Below are positions 11,749 to 24,800 of a DNA stretch of 64,000 bases, piece by piece. Every line of letters begins with the position of its first letter. Within the stretch, counting starts at the first letter, position 1. Made by a program: the position numbers and the translations under genes. Origin of the DNA: Holacanthus passer (lineage: Eukaryota; Chordata; Actinopteri; Pomacanthidae); assembly GCA_025331565.1 (NCBI GenBank), contig JAFREQ010000063.1:496001-560000 (forward strand), in the 5' to 3' direction. The notes under the pieces are model-generated. The model did no database searches. It saw only the letters and a program-made list of their open reading frames with translations, and was not told the origin of the DNA.

Positions 11749-12496
11749 GTAAGACACATGCTTTATTAAAACTTAATTCACTCCCTGAAGCACATTTAAT
11801 TAATTTCCTTTTTTTTTTGCATTTGAGGCTTGAAAATTAGGCGAGTTGTGAATTCAAAATTACTCTGTGGTGAAATAATTACAACCACAATGTTAAAAGC
11901 TGAGAAATGACATACATTTTACAGTCTTATACTAACATTACTGAAGACGTACCTGCTGGCTGACTTTGTGTTTGGTCCTAAGATAAACCTGAGGGGTGAC
12001 AAGATAATTAAAGGTGAAAGAGACAAGCTAACATATGTTGGTTACACAAAGTTATGTTTATTCTTATCACTTTTCTAAAAACCGTTTTGCATTTTGTGGA
12101 ATACTGGATATATTTACTAAAATCATTTGAATGAAATATGTGAAAAGGAACAATCATCATTTGGTTGAGCTGTTTATAGATCATATTGACACTTTGACCA
12201 TAACCTGTGTCATAACCTCTGTTGAGGAGTCACAAAACCCTTAAGATGAAGCAAAAAAAAAAGGTTGAGAACATATCAGCGATTGTATGAGACCATATAG
12301 TGACACGAACTTCAACCTATATAGCAGAAAAACTGTTGATAATGTTTCCTAAAGATACCCCAATATTTCCTTCTGACAGTTCGTGTTTGCAGCATCAAAA
12401 AGCCTCATGAGGAAAGTTCAGGTTACTTTTGAGACAAAGGTCAAAAATAAAGAAACTGGTAATGAAATGGAGTAGAAGAGGAAATGATGCACTCAC

Positions 12497-12735
12497 CTGC
12501 CTTCAGAAGATGGACATCTAGCACCTCAGTAGTCTAACCTCCACACAGCAGTGTCTCATCCAGCAGAGGAGCATCCAGAGAGTGATGGTGGTGATGGAGG
12601 CAGTAAAATGAGGCAGTGGATAGTTGCTGAAGTGATGAAAAGAGATGAGTGTATGTAGAGGAGCTGGATGTCCAGATAGAAGAGCTCCTCTCATCCAATT
12701 CCAGCTCCACAGGATCCCCAGCAGAAGCAACAACA
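12497..12735 (-). other. tecta: Candidate non-coding first exon of tecta
   Basis: The minus strand shows a very good donor, GGCAG|GTGAGTG, at 12,497/12,496. About 230 bp upstream is TTTAAA (12,758-12,763) at the right distance for a TATA-like element, with a C-rich tract further upstream. A 72-codon open frame inside (12,736-12,518, starting MLLLLLGILW) stops before the donor and would be an upstream frame. If spliced to the acceptor at 9743 this is the tecta leader. It could instead be chance or belong to another transcript. Confidence 0.35.
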
Positions 12736-12757
12736 ATCCAAAGGTTCGTGCTGGGTG

Positions 12758-12763
12758 TTTAAA
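12758..12763 (-). promoter_or_regulatory. TATA-like TTTAAA upstream of candidate tecta leader exon
   Basis: Minus-strand context is ATTTAAACACCC, about 30 bp upstream of the presumed transcript start near 12,730. Confidence 0.25.
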
Positions 12764-12884
12764 TGCTGATGTCCTCAGAGGAGAATGAAAAGCACCCGTT
12801 GAAGCTGTGCAAAGAGCTTTGCCTAAAGAAGCAGGTGCAAACTTTACCTGGGATAGTGTTCAACTTAATCTGAGATCAGTGTTT

Positions 12885-12913
12885 GGGGAAGGGGGTAGGT
12901 GGGGAGGAGAGGG
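12885..12913 (+). other. G-quadruplex-type motif
   Basis: Four G runs of 4, 5, 4 and 3 at 12885-12888, 12891-12895, 12901-12904 and 12911-12913, with loops of 2-6 bases, plus more G runs to 12,928. On the minus strand this is a C-rich tract ~150-200 bp upstream of the candidate tecta start site. Confidence 0.55.
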
Positions 12914-12929
12914 AAGTTTAGGGGAGGGA

Positions 12930-14760
12930 CAGCATAGGAATCTGAGGAAGAGAGGGAGTAGAAACAGAGCAATATGTAAGAAGGGGAGAGGGGAGGTCAG
13001 AGATCTGTAAATGATGGAGGGAAGTGGAAAAGCCAAAGAGAATTACTGCTTCCAGACATGTTTTAAATGCAGGAGAGAAGGAATGTGTTGGACAAAGAGA
13101 GGCTCTCATGCAGGATGAGTGTCAAGGCTTTTGGGCAGGATCTGTCATTAACACCTGCAAAGTGCCAAATGATGATAAAATATGTCTGTGGTGGACAATT
13201 TGGAGGAAACACTGTGACCTTTATCTTTTTGGAACAATGACATTTGAATACCAAAGTCTTATTAATGTTTCACTCAGCATTTAAAAATATTTGTCGATAG
13301 AAAATTATTTGTCGAAAAAGTCCTTGGCAGGTGTAAGATAAGGTCGACTGTAGGCTCTGCTGTTGGATTAGGCCTCACTTGTGGTAAAAAGACGTTGCCA
13401 GGGTTCACTCAGTACAGTTAAAGCTCAGGGCACCTGAGCACACAAACTCACCACAGTAGTACAGTCTCACTCTGGGGCATTTATGGACAAAAACCAGAAA
13501 CCAACACACAGTCTGAAACCTTGCTTTTCAAGCTGTGTGGTAGGTCGAGTTACAGAATTAACATGAGTCACTTTGGATACTCTGTGTACCCCCTTTTTTA
13601 ATTAGGAACAGCCTCATTTACAAGGTTATACAAGACACTTCATTTCCATAGATGCTGGAGAGATAGCGAGGGTAAATCTCAGGTGGATCCACACTGATAG
13701 GGTCTGGGAAGGAGAGGGCAGTCAGTTGGGTCTTTGTTGCAGGAGGACAGTGGAAGTAATTGGAGAGGCAGGGAGCAAGATGTGTGAAAGGCTCCAGGAC
13801 TGAGGGCAGGCCCCGGGCTCCCATTAAGCAGCACCGAGGCTCTCTGCGGAGCCTTCTTTTATACCTCCCACGTCTTGTTGTGTGAATGGACACATACTCT
13901 TAACCAACCCGTGAAAGATAGCGTCGCACAAAGACGGACAAAAAAAATCAACAGTTGCAGATGACCGACTGGGCCGGCCGAGGGAGCTTCCTGTTCTAGG
14001 GTTCGTGTTTTGTGAAATGTCGAAGATGGGGAAGCGGGAAAGATCGAGATGGGCCGATAGACCTGATTTCCTGCACTTACAACTCATTAGGAACAGAACA
14101 CATGACAGGAAATGATAACGCTCCTTCTTTCTTCTCCACACTTTGGTGGATAACTTTCATTTGCTCGTTAACAAAACACTGAATGATTATGTGTAACATA
14201 AAAGAGGTTGCTCATAATGACGTAGTGGACTAAATATTACTCCGAATTACTGCTAATCTAGCATCACGTCAGCCAGATGTGTGAGGAAGCCATTGTTTGC
14301 TAATGCTTTTGCTGGGAGGGACAGTGTTACATTTAGATATTGTTACGCTGCCCAAAGTAATCTGACTAAATTGCACAGTAAACTGTTTTATCAGTCAGTA
14401 AATATGAACATACTGTACTGTTTTGTGGTAACAGGTAAAAATAAATGATGTGCACTGATGGACAGAAGAAGAACAACAATTTGATATTGTGATTTTCATT
14501 TTTTGTGTTTCTTGTGACTCCCTTTCTGTCGTTCACTGCATTGTGGGACAATAACTGACTTTGTTTTTGTTTGATGGACAATTCGACAATCGTGCCTGTT
14601 TTATGTAGTGAGGACAGGGCTTTGACCCCACCTTTGTATGTGGCCAATCTAAACACCTTTGCCTTTGGACATGGTCAGGTGACTTGCTGTATAAGTTGAT
14701 TCATTTGAAGCATACTGAGGCCCTCAATCATTCACTCACATCCACTTTCTTTATTAATGC
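12930..14760. other. Intergenic, nothing supported
   Basis: Short open frames on both strands, without recognisable domains or paired splice sites. Confidence 0.5.
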
Positions 14761-14775
14761 TGAACTTTGGACCAG

Positions 14776-14989
14776 TTGTTCGCTGGAACGATGCAAACGG
14801 CTTGTACCAAGACCAAGTAGTGTCACTGTTGACGCTGAAAGACTCATCAAGCAGAAACAAGAGTTCAACATCCGGAAACTCTACTTAAAGAAGATGCAGA
14901 GGGATGTCGGTGATGCTGCAGCTTTTCAAGAACTCACCTCCAAACCGAATTGTCCCAAGGAGTTTGATCCCAGGAGAAGAGGCAACTGA
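14776..14989 (+). CDS. Unidentified gene, probable 3'-terminal coding exon
   Basis: I do not recognise this protein. From a plausible acceptor (pyrimidine-rich stretch, then GGACCAG ending at 14,775; entry phase 2) about 70 codons stay open to TGA at 14,987-14,989. The C-terminal part is strongly charged and helix-like (DAERLIKQKQEFNIRKLYLK, then KMQRDVGDAAAFQELTSKPN, ending FDPRRRGN). It uses a balanced codon mix and looks like real coding sequence rather than a chance frame. A consensus AATAAA (15,033-15,038) lies 44 bp after the stop. The open frame extends back to an ATG at 14,684, so an intronless mini-gene is also possible. Upstream exons were not securely found; a weak candidate is at 11.7 kb. 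It could also be a retro-pseudogene fragment. Confidence 0.42.
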
Positions 14990-15032
14990 GAAGAAGCAAC
15001 AGCAGGACCAGTCATAACCAAATAGTTAAGTA

Positions 15033-15038
15033 AATAAA
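15033..15038 (+). terminator. Polyadenylation signal AATAAA after the unidentified exon
   Basis: AATAAA 44 bp downstream of the TGA at 14,987. Position and strand fit the terminal-exon reading. Confidence 0.4.
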
Positions 15039-15039
15039 A

Positions 15040-15725
15040 GTACTGCAGTACTGATATTTAATAGCACAATCCTCCTTAGAAATGGAAGTAGCTGAAAGTA
15101 TCAATGTGGCTTGAAATGCCTTTGGCAAGTGTAGCTCTGTCTTCAAGTGTTTTTGAAGCCAGGAATCAATATTGACTCGTTGTTGATCAACATCTGTAAC
15201 AGGCCATCAAATTCATTCATACCACCTTCAAAGTTATTTGCAAGAGATGGAGCTGAAACTACATCAAAGGGTTCTATGAAACAGGAGGGTACTGTGTGGG
15301 AACAGGGTCAAAGTATCCAGCATCACAATTTTCTGGAGAATCCATCAAGCCTGACCTTCACAAAGAAGGTCCTGGACTGGATACCCGCTGAGCTCTGTTC
15401 GGCGGTCACCTAATCCGTGGAGTGGGCCACTCTAATTCAACCCTTATGCCCAGCGGTTGGCTCTGCCCTGCCCTCCTCTCCTTCCTTTCCATTCACAATG
15501 GTGAACCTCCTTCCAGTAACCCAAACCTTCTTACCCCAATGACTCCTTCACCTCAGCACACAATAGGCCCTGTTCAGCCCTCCTGCCCTCAATCCCACTT
15601 CATAATGCAATGGGGCAGATCAGGGGCAGATCAGAATACCAACTGCGCTGCCAGGTCCTGTTTACACCACAAGGTGCAAGGTGCGATACAATGCAACCGC
15701 ATCCATCTTCCAACCTTAGTCTGAC
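15040..15725. other. Intergenic, nothing recognised
   Basis: Open frames here are short and show no family pattern or splice support. Confidence 0.5.
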
Positions 15726-15729
15726 CTTG

Positions 15730-16240
15730 CATTAGTGAGCATCTCGAAGCTCAATGACAGCAGGTTGGTTATGGCGCTAACAATTACAGTTAACATGCTG
15801 ATGTCTAACAGGAATAATGTTTACTATATTCAACATCTTAGCTCTTAACGCATTAGCTGATGTTGCTAAATGAAAATTCAGGGGACGACCATTCTGTGGG
15901 GAACATGAATGCATGTACCAAATTTCCTGGTGATCTATGCAATAGTCAAAATATTTCATTCTTAACAAATAATCAATTTGGTCAGGGGATCGCCAAAGTC
16001 ATTGGGATTCATCTTCCGGGGATCTTGAATAACTGCACAAAATTGGATCCCGATCCTTCCAATAGACGTTGAGATATTTCACGGGATAAGTAAAAACTGC
16101 GACCTGCTGTTGGATCTCGATGAAAAATCATAGGAGCACTTGTGTCACAAGAATCACTCCTCATGAACATATGAATCAATTTCCATGTCAGTCCATTTAA
16201 GAGTTGTTGAGACATTTCAGTAAAACCCAAAAGTGTCAAA
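15730..16240. repeat. Dispersed percomorph repeat (family B), copy 1
   Basis: Runs such as 'gaacatgaatgcatgtacca', 'caggggatcgccaaagtcat', 'gttgagatatttcac' and 'gttgttgagacatttcagta' appear in the order seen in a very abundant percomorph element. Further copies in this window are at ~33.4, 54.5 and 58.3 kb. Confidence 0.7.
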
Positions 16241-16249
16241 CCCCAGAGC

Positions 16250-19200
16250 AGCACTCGATGTCAGGGAATCAGCATAAAAAAAAAATAAGGAAGAAACAGG
16301 AAGTGAAGATTCACTCATTTTATCAGTGACAGTAAAAAACAGTCACAAATATTGAAATACAAATTTAAAAAAGTTCATTTAAAACTTCTGAAATACAGAC
16401 TTAACTCGAAATGGATTTTCATTATTCCACCAAGGACCTCACCAAGGTATGATGAAGCTTATTCTAGATTTCTGAACTGAACTATCAGCGTCAGTGTTCA
16501 GCAGCTGATCCTTGATACGATTCTATAAAATGTAAAGAGCACCTTTGTGACTGAATGGGCTGCTGCCTCCTTAGCTCCCAAACCTTGAGAAGGGGGTCCT
16601 GCTGGTGACGGTGTGTTGAAGGTGGGTGGTGGTGGGTGGCATGGATATCCCACACAGGATTAGAGCCACGCTGTTGGAAGAGGAGGAGGGGGAAAATAGA
16701 GGGAATGCCCCAGAAACACAACACCGCCTGACACGTATGGAATGGACTCTTTGCCACTTGACCAAAACACGCCTGCCAGAAAGAGAGAAGATCTGCAGAA
16801 TCCCATCTTCTCCACGGCCAAGTATTCAGCCGGTGAAATGGAGCCGTGCAGACTGAGCACGTGTACGTTGTGCCTGTAACATGAGTGATGCCCCGCTCCA
16901 TACCTTTCAGTCAGGACTTTGAAATGGTCTCCAGCAGGTAAGTGGTAAGCAAACCAATTCTGCTTTATTGTTGTACTCACTTACTCTAAGTTTTGTTTTT
17001 TAAGTGCTTATTTTCCTGCGACAAATATGGATAAACATATAGGTTGGTACATTAGCGTGACGAACACTTTGGTCCAGAGCAAGATACAGGGGAATACTTA
17101 TGTGAATGGGCTGTGTGAGGTCTACATGCTATTTAAAATATATTTTTTCTGCATTTTTATTGGCCACCACAAGAATCGAACTAGCAATGTGAAATGAGAC
17201 ATTTCCCCTTTCCCCAGAAACTGAAATTGCATTGAGACAGTAGAGGCACCAGCTAAAATCAACACAGCAGGAAATATGCAACAAAACCGATTCAGGCACC
17301 ACACAAACACTTCTAATACTCCAACATGAGAATTTGTATTTCACCACAACATCCAACAGCGTGAAAACATTATAATGTACAGAAGAAAATGGGCTCAGCC
17401 ATTAGAAGAACTTGTCAGTCAGCATGATATCACCCAGATATACAGACAGCCGCCTTATTACTTGATGATCTTCACTCTGATGTTCCTACAGGCTGCACAT
17501 CATGCTGTGAAACCACATTTGAAGACAGAAGTATTTATAGCTGTTCTGAAAAGCCACAATCGAAGGCGGGATGATAATCGTTCAAATAGCGGATAATGAT
17601 GTACAGTTTCACACAATGTTTTTTTTTTAAAGCATTCATGATCTTGCACGTTTATAGAGACACGTGTGAAGAATGATAGAAAGAGCAGAGCTTGAGAGAA
17701 GTTTTAATCTTTCTAATCTCTGATCTACCTTCTCACCTCCCCTTCCACTGTTGGAAAATTATGGTCAGCGGAAGGTGTTTCAGGCGCTGTTTGAACATCC
17801 GGTAAGCACTTTGTTTGAAACATACTGATGTTTTCAGCACACATGCAACAACTGAACAAAACCAAATCAGTGACACACCATATTCATGTGAGCACATCAA
17901 CAAAAACCTCGCATGAAGAAGTGCAGCAGAGACTCCTGGCCTCCAAGTGAAGGATAAACTTAAACAACACAGACGGGAAAAGTCTGGCTTCTCCCTTAAA
18001 ATTTGCCTTGATGGATTGTGGCTGATGTGACACAAACACAAACAGCCACAAAACATAGTGGTAAATCCAGAAGCGGAGAACGTACCACAAACGATTATGT
18101 CTTCCAAAATGATGTGTCCTGAAGTGACACATCTGACTTGGCAGACGAGGTTGTTTATGAAATGTTATATGAAAAGCAGCAGCAGCGAGTATCAGCTATA
18201 ACAGAGGACATGGCTGTAGTACATAGCACAGTCTGAACTAGAGCTCAGGTTTCACTTTATGTATATATTTGCAACACAGGAATAATCTGAAATAATTAGA
18301 ATTTATTTCTTTATGAGAAGTGAATGCACCATTATACAGTACAGGTGGAGAAATGGCATTATGATGTCGAGAAAGAAAAGAAGAATTTACCATTGAAAAT
18401 ATCAAGATACATTTAAGAATCTACAGAAAGCAAACATGATATAAATTAAACACCATACACTAACCAGCACGAGGCAAACTGTAGCACAGATGAGCAACTA
18501 TCTTTTATATTTTTAAATCTGTAAATAATCTTTGTATTTGGTATTACTGGAGGTTAAAGGTGAGGGTGACGGGAGCACAGATATTTTATAAGTGTCAAAA
18601 ATTACAAATGCCCATAAACAACATTGTTTCCCTGAAATGACACATCTCATACACATTTTAAATCAAACATGTCAAGAAATATCAGAACATGCAAATCACC
18701 AACTTACCACGATCCACACCAGAAAAAAATGCTTCTCATATAAGCACTCAATTATAATATAGTGTATGTGAAAAAACAAACAAACCAGAAGACATCTCCA
18801 GTTATCTACTACACAAAGTAGGTTTGTTGCAGAGGAGCGATCCACACGGCATCGTGAGGCTGCCACAAGACGACGGCACCTCAACACAGTTTTGCTCTTT
18901 CAGTAACACGAGGTTAACTTCATTTGGTACAAACATGTTCAAGATAAACATTTTATCCTGGCAGCTCACTTAACCCAACATCGAACAAACTCTTTTTCAT
19001 TCCCAACACTACAATATTTGAAAGAAATGGCGAGCACAAGACCTTTTAGTAATTCTTTGTTATCAACAAATGCACTTGACTTGGAACATGTCCCAGCATG
19101 CATTGAGCAAATGGCCGGGAAACATCAACAACGCATATTTCAATCAGGGTCTCTGATCAACCTGACCTGTCTGTGTTTGGACTACAGGAGGAAGCTCAAG

Positions 19201-21815
19201 TGATTCTTTGTATGATGCTTTATAAACCTCTCGAAAAGTTAGTGAATATTCACAATTTCTTGGCCACCAAACAGTGCCCATGTTTAGCAACCTAGCTGGT
19301 TTGTGATGCTTTACATGAGAGTTCACTGTTGGCAAATTCATGTCTGCAACTTTTCCTAAGTGCAGCACTCAGCAAGGAGATCCTGGTCCAAATCCAGTGG
19401 TTAGTGAGGTTGTTTGTGAGTGAAGTTTCAAAGTTCTCCCCATGTCTGTCCTCCCATAGTCTAAAGACAAGCAGGTCAGTTAATTGAAAACTCTAACATC
19501 TCTTTTCCACTGCAGGACTTAATGAAACATAACGTAAAGTGCAGCCATGGTCTCGGGTTGCTTGTTTTTTTTCCAGTACTGTTCTCTACCCGCTTCAGGT
19601 ATGAGCTGCTGGAAATCAGTTTCAGCACTGCAGAGAAGGGAAAGTTCCAGGTACTTTCAGAAGTTGCTGCTCACTAATGGTCAAATAGATGCGTCATCAC
19701 AGTACGACAGCGACCACAACAAACACAACAGCAGTAACAAGCACTTCAACACTGTGTGTGCACTGACCAGGTTAACAGATACTGAAGAACACCTGTTGGA
19801 CAAATGTGGATTTTCAGGCCCTCATTAGCATTTGTGGAGAGAAGACCTTTCAGAGAGAGAGAGAGAGCGTGAGTCAGTGGTTAGAGATGAAAAGGTCGAC
19901 CAGAAGATAGACTTGAATCTAATTCTCCATCCTCTTCTATTTTTGTCCGTCCCACAGCTGCGTAAGGTTGTACTATACTTCTCTGGGCCTCATGAAACCA
20001 AACTTGAATGGGGGTCATTAAGGAAACCTTCCTGTGGCAGTTTCATCTTTAACTGCACAGACTTGACTGTAACATGCCCGTCACTTCCAACACATTTAGA
20101 AAAGAAGGGGGAAAAAACCTCACAAGGCTCCTTCAAAGTTCAGGTTATGGGCTGTTAAATGCCTGCAGTGGAAAATGCTGTCAACTACTAGTAGGTGGGA
20201 ATGTGTTGTTCTAGCTTTTGTTTTTGAAAACGATCAATGTGAGCCACAGGAAAAGTTCACGACCCCGCGTCCTGTGAAAGAGCAGACACCACAAGTGTCA
20301 GGTTTGTAAGACGGATGTAAAGGAGAGATTGAGGTAAAGGGTGAGGGTGAGTCTGTTGCGCGAACCCATTCTAACCTAAATGCAGCGGAAGTGTCCATGA
20401 CACAGCGGCTGGTGTGTGGTTACCATACAGACTGGGCCTCAACGTTTCTCAGCTGCCTCTGCAGGGAGAGAGAGCTGCTCCATTCATGGGCTGGACGGCC
20501 AGAAGACCAGCAGTAACTCGAGCACCAACACTCCTTCTTTTCTCCGTCCCAGACCCGAGCTCACCTCAGACTTGTCTCGTCTTTCTGCCAGGGCGTCCTG
20601 ACTGAGCAGCAGCCATGTGCTCTACGTTATCCCCGACACAGCGCATTTGTGATTTCAGCTCGGGGGTTATCCCAGGATATTTCACTGCTATCAAGAGTCA
20701 TGTGGAAAGAGCGTGATCTGAAGAAGCAGGGAAAGATTTGGGTTACTTATGCACACGCTCATGTTCCCGTGAAAGAACATTCTCATCAGCAAATCTGCTC
20801 TGCTTAAATAAAGGTTAGATAAAACAAAGCCTCTTTGAGCCTGTCATGATCATGAAAATGTTAATAAAATGTAAACCATTCATCTTTTTTTGCCCACATA
20901 ATTGTATGCAATAAAAATGTAGACTGCACCCAGTTAATACACCCCACCAACATGCAGAATATTAAAAGGTCAAGTGAAGACTTCAGTCAGCTTGGCTGCA
21001 ACAATCGCTGCATGATTAAGGTTCATTGTTTGCCATTTTGTTGGCTTTTAAGGAGCAGACTGGTTTAGAATGATTTTCACTCAAACTGTTTACTCCCAGG
21101 CATAAAAAGCTGCACTGTTCACTGCTGCCCAGAGGACACTATTCACAGATTAGCAGAAAGTGAACAGAAGGAAAAGTTATTAAAGAGCTGCTGATGACGG
21201 CCAGCCAAGGCATTTTAAAAACACAACAAACTACAGAACCTATGAACAGCAGCTGGCGTTTTTGAAATCTAGTTTCCAACTGAACTTGTGTCATTTTAAA
21301 GTCACCTAATTTTTCACGACTAAAATAAATAAGTGCCATGCATGGTGCAGCAGCGTCAGCAGCATGTCAGGCAAGCAAGGGGAAGTTTTTCACACCAAAA
21401 TCTCTAATCAAACACTCCAATTATAAAAGGGTTTTAGTTTTTAAATCAATGTGCAATTTGTGCATTAAATTGCTAATTATGGCAGGTTTTTTTTATCTTT
21501 CAGAGGACTATGTGCACCAGGTCTGGATTTGCATAACATTTTCCATCAATGAGATGTGAACTGCAGTCTTAGCTCGAGCTACTGAAGCACAGAAACGTGC
21601 GACTCAAGATACAATCTTTGTGAATGTGGAACTCCTATGTGCAAATATACTATTGTATAAATTTGTTCAACATGGTGGACAGCAAACATCTTTACATTCA
21701 TGGCTGAAAAATAACTCCCCCCTTTTTTTTAAATCTAAAAAAAGGCTCAAGTCAAAGCTTAGTATCCAGTCAGTGTTCATCACTTAAAATTCCTGTCCCA
21801 TTCATCCAAAGAGCC
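16250..21815. other. Intergenic between tbcel and tecta, no gene supported
   Basis: About 5.5 kb without a recognisable exon. It contains the undetermined 3' UTR of tbcel at its right end. A short GA run lies at ~19,850-19,866. Regulatory sequence for tecta or tbcel may be here but cannot be told from sequence alone. Confidence 0.5.
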
Positions 21816-21821
21816 ACCAAC

Positions 21822-24800
21822 TCAAAGATCAGAGGAGCTGCAGCGGCTTTTGACTTTGGGCACAACGAGAATCTCATCCCCATCTCGAATGCTGTAGGAG
21901 TGAAGGGCCCGGCTGCCGCATTTCAACTCCTCAGGTCCCAACACCGAGCACATCTCCCGGTTGATGTAGAAGAGCCGGATCCCGTTGGTTGGCAGCTGCA
22001 GCAGAGCTTTCAGGTGTTTCTTCAGGTCGCCCACGGTCTGTTCCAGACGGAGGCTGACGGGCTCCACCCTCTCGCCCCAGCGAACATCCACCATGGTGCT
22101 GCGGGGGCTCAGGTCCACCTCTGCCAGCGGGGCCAGGTGACCGTACTTTGAAACGAGGATGTGGTACCTGGGGGAAAACAGAGCTCGTGTCACTGAAAGG
22201 TTTTATATTTACAAAGTGACTGACTGGCCACTGCTCTGGTCGTCAGAGCTCTCCATACATGTATATCTTGTTAAGTTCTGAATATAGCACAGTTATCTGC
22301 AGGCACGTGTTGTGGTTACTGCCGCTGAAGAGGAATAAATCTCATTCATGGAAAACATTATCTCTTGGCCTTCACTTATCAGGCTGCATGTGAGAGGCAC
22401 AAACCGGAGCTACACTCAGTGTGCAGCAGACAAATCACCTGCATTCACATCATCTGTCAAAGAGAAATAAGAGCAATAAGAGCTCGATATCTGTTCATTT
22501 GAGTGAAGAGGGTGTGTGGTTTGCATTCAAATGTTGAGCAAGTTGTTTGTTGAACTGTTTGAAACTTGTTGCTGGCATCAAATTCAGAATAAGCATATTA
22601 ACAAACAAAAAATTGGAATCAGGGTTGTACTTAAGGAATTCTCAAAATTCTGACCTCTTCTTTAAACTGAATTTCTGAAATTTTGGCTAAATAAAATGTG
22701 ACTTGTGACGCCTGTGCCACATGTACCCTGTGGCTTATCAGCTGCGGTGGTTATACAGAGGGGGGTCAGATGCAACAAGAGCCACTGTCTGGACTCATTC
22801 AGCACAGGGACGTGGCAGCACTGTCTCTTATTCTTTCTGGTCTTTTTGATGGAGTGTAGGAGTGATTGGAAGAGCAACATGTTTTGTCCACCATAAAAGA
22901 AGCAGAGGCAGCATCAAACTCTATTAAAGAAAAAGTCTTTCCATCAGCCGTCTTCTCTTTTTCAATGTGCCAACTTCTCCACCGCAGCCAAAAATGATTT
23001 GTGCTACAATTCCTTGAGTTACTGTCGTTTCCACTCAGGTTGTTTTACGAGCAAATTAAGAGCGATCATAAAAACAGGTAAATGGAAACGTAGCTTGTGT
23101 GTGTTTAAGAGGCAGAGAAACACCGAGTTCTCTGCCTCTTGTGTGCCGTGAGAAAGCTCTCAGCCGCCTCGGGGGAATGCGTGTTCGAGATAAGGACCCA
23201 GGAACGATTAAATAAAATCCAGGAGAAAAGGCCCCTGCTTTCAAAGCTACTGTAACAGCTGGGCCAATCAAAGCAATTTCCCTTCCCTCCCCAAAACTCC
23301 CCCACAAAGCCAGGCCCCTGGCCCGGGGTTCCTGGCCAAAACTTGTGGTCCACCCTGGGAATTCTCCTCTAAGGCCACGGTGCACAAAGTGCCATTCTAA
23401 GAGAAGCCATTTAGCTAAAAGGCTTCATTTAAGGTGGTAAGCATGGTATAATGGGGCAAATAATGCTGCAGGTGATAACAAGTCAGCATTCCAATTGTCT
23501 TTTCCTGCATTCTTCGGTAATGGACAGTAAAGTAGCAGCAGCAATAACAGCTTTTGGAGCTAACACAGACACTATCGAGCCCAGATCTGAGCTTACTTCT
23601 CTTTGGCATTTCAGTCCACCTCATTATCTCATTTCTTCTGGTTGAAAGATGACCTGCTTAAAAAGTTAAAATGTTGATTTCCCCCTTTGCCTCCCAGACT
23701 GGTCCCTAGTATCCACTGTTCCAGGTCCAGTCCCCTTTCAGTCCCTCTCTACTTATTCTACTGGATACTCGGACTCTCAGATTTCTTTTTCAAGCCTGTC
23801 CTCTCTTTCAGTCCGTCCTTGCAACTAATCCTTCCTGTCCAGCCAACACATTTATCTCTTTACATTTCCTAGTCACTAACCCCTTTCCAAGATTACCCAC
23901 AATTCTCTGTGCATCTCGAGGTTACTGAGGTATATCAGTCTCTATCAGGTCTGATTTATGGTTTGAGCTGCGTTTATAGTTACTCAAAGCTCGGCCGTGT
24001 CAGACGTGTTCACCTGAGAGGCTGTGACCCACCCTGCAGTGTTCTGATCTGTCGGGGTAGCGAGGCCACAGCCCTGTCCGAAGGGAAAGTGGATAGCGGT
24101 GTGTTCGCTGCTTACCGAGCGTGTCCGACACCCCCATAACACCCACATGGAGTCATGGTGATCCCCAACCTCAGACCTACGCTGAGAACCTGGCTCCAAA
24201 CCAAGACCATGAATACAACGTTTGAAAGAGGAAAGAAATGGAAACATGGAGTTAAACATGGATTTTGGTAAAAATGTGTGAAAGTTGGTTGTGGTGATGT
24301 CACAGTGTCATACATCACTTCCTTATTAAACTGGTCCCATAGTCACTATCTGTGAAGTCTTCAAGTGAAGTGTTAATGCTTGAAGTCCTGCAAACACTGA
24401 ATCTGAGAAAACTGCTTTAAGATTTTGTTCTACACACACTTTCACACACATTAAATGTCAACACAGTTGTACAAGTCAATTTAAAATCATAATTACAAAC
24501 TGAAGGTGTGCGGTCAATGACTCTTTGAGATTTAAATAAAGGCTGAATGAAAAAAAAGTATGATGGATATGATTGTACATGTGATCATTACCAGATACAT
24601 CTTCATATGCACAATAACACTTTTTCTTTATCATAATCACTAAGACAATTCATAGCCAGTTGTGCTATTTATTCAGAAAACAAATCAATCTCTCAGCTTA
24701 AGGGTTGAGGTTGACAGAGTATGTGTATACATAGGAAAAAAAATCAACCTGCTACCTTGTGTATCACTTTTCCAATCAGAGAATTCCCGGCACAAAGGAG

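Noticed and set aside
12781..12834. 18-codon possible internal exon (plus strand) for the unidentified gene
   Set aside because: Opens after CAGAG and ends at CAG|GTGCAA, but the acceptor context is weak and it overlaps the candidate tecta promoter.
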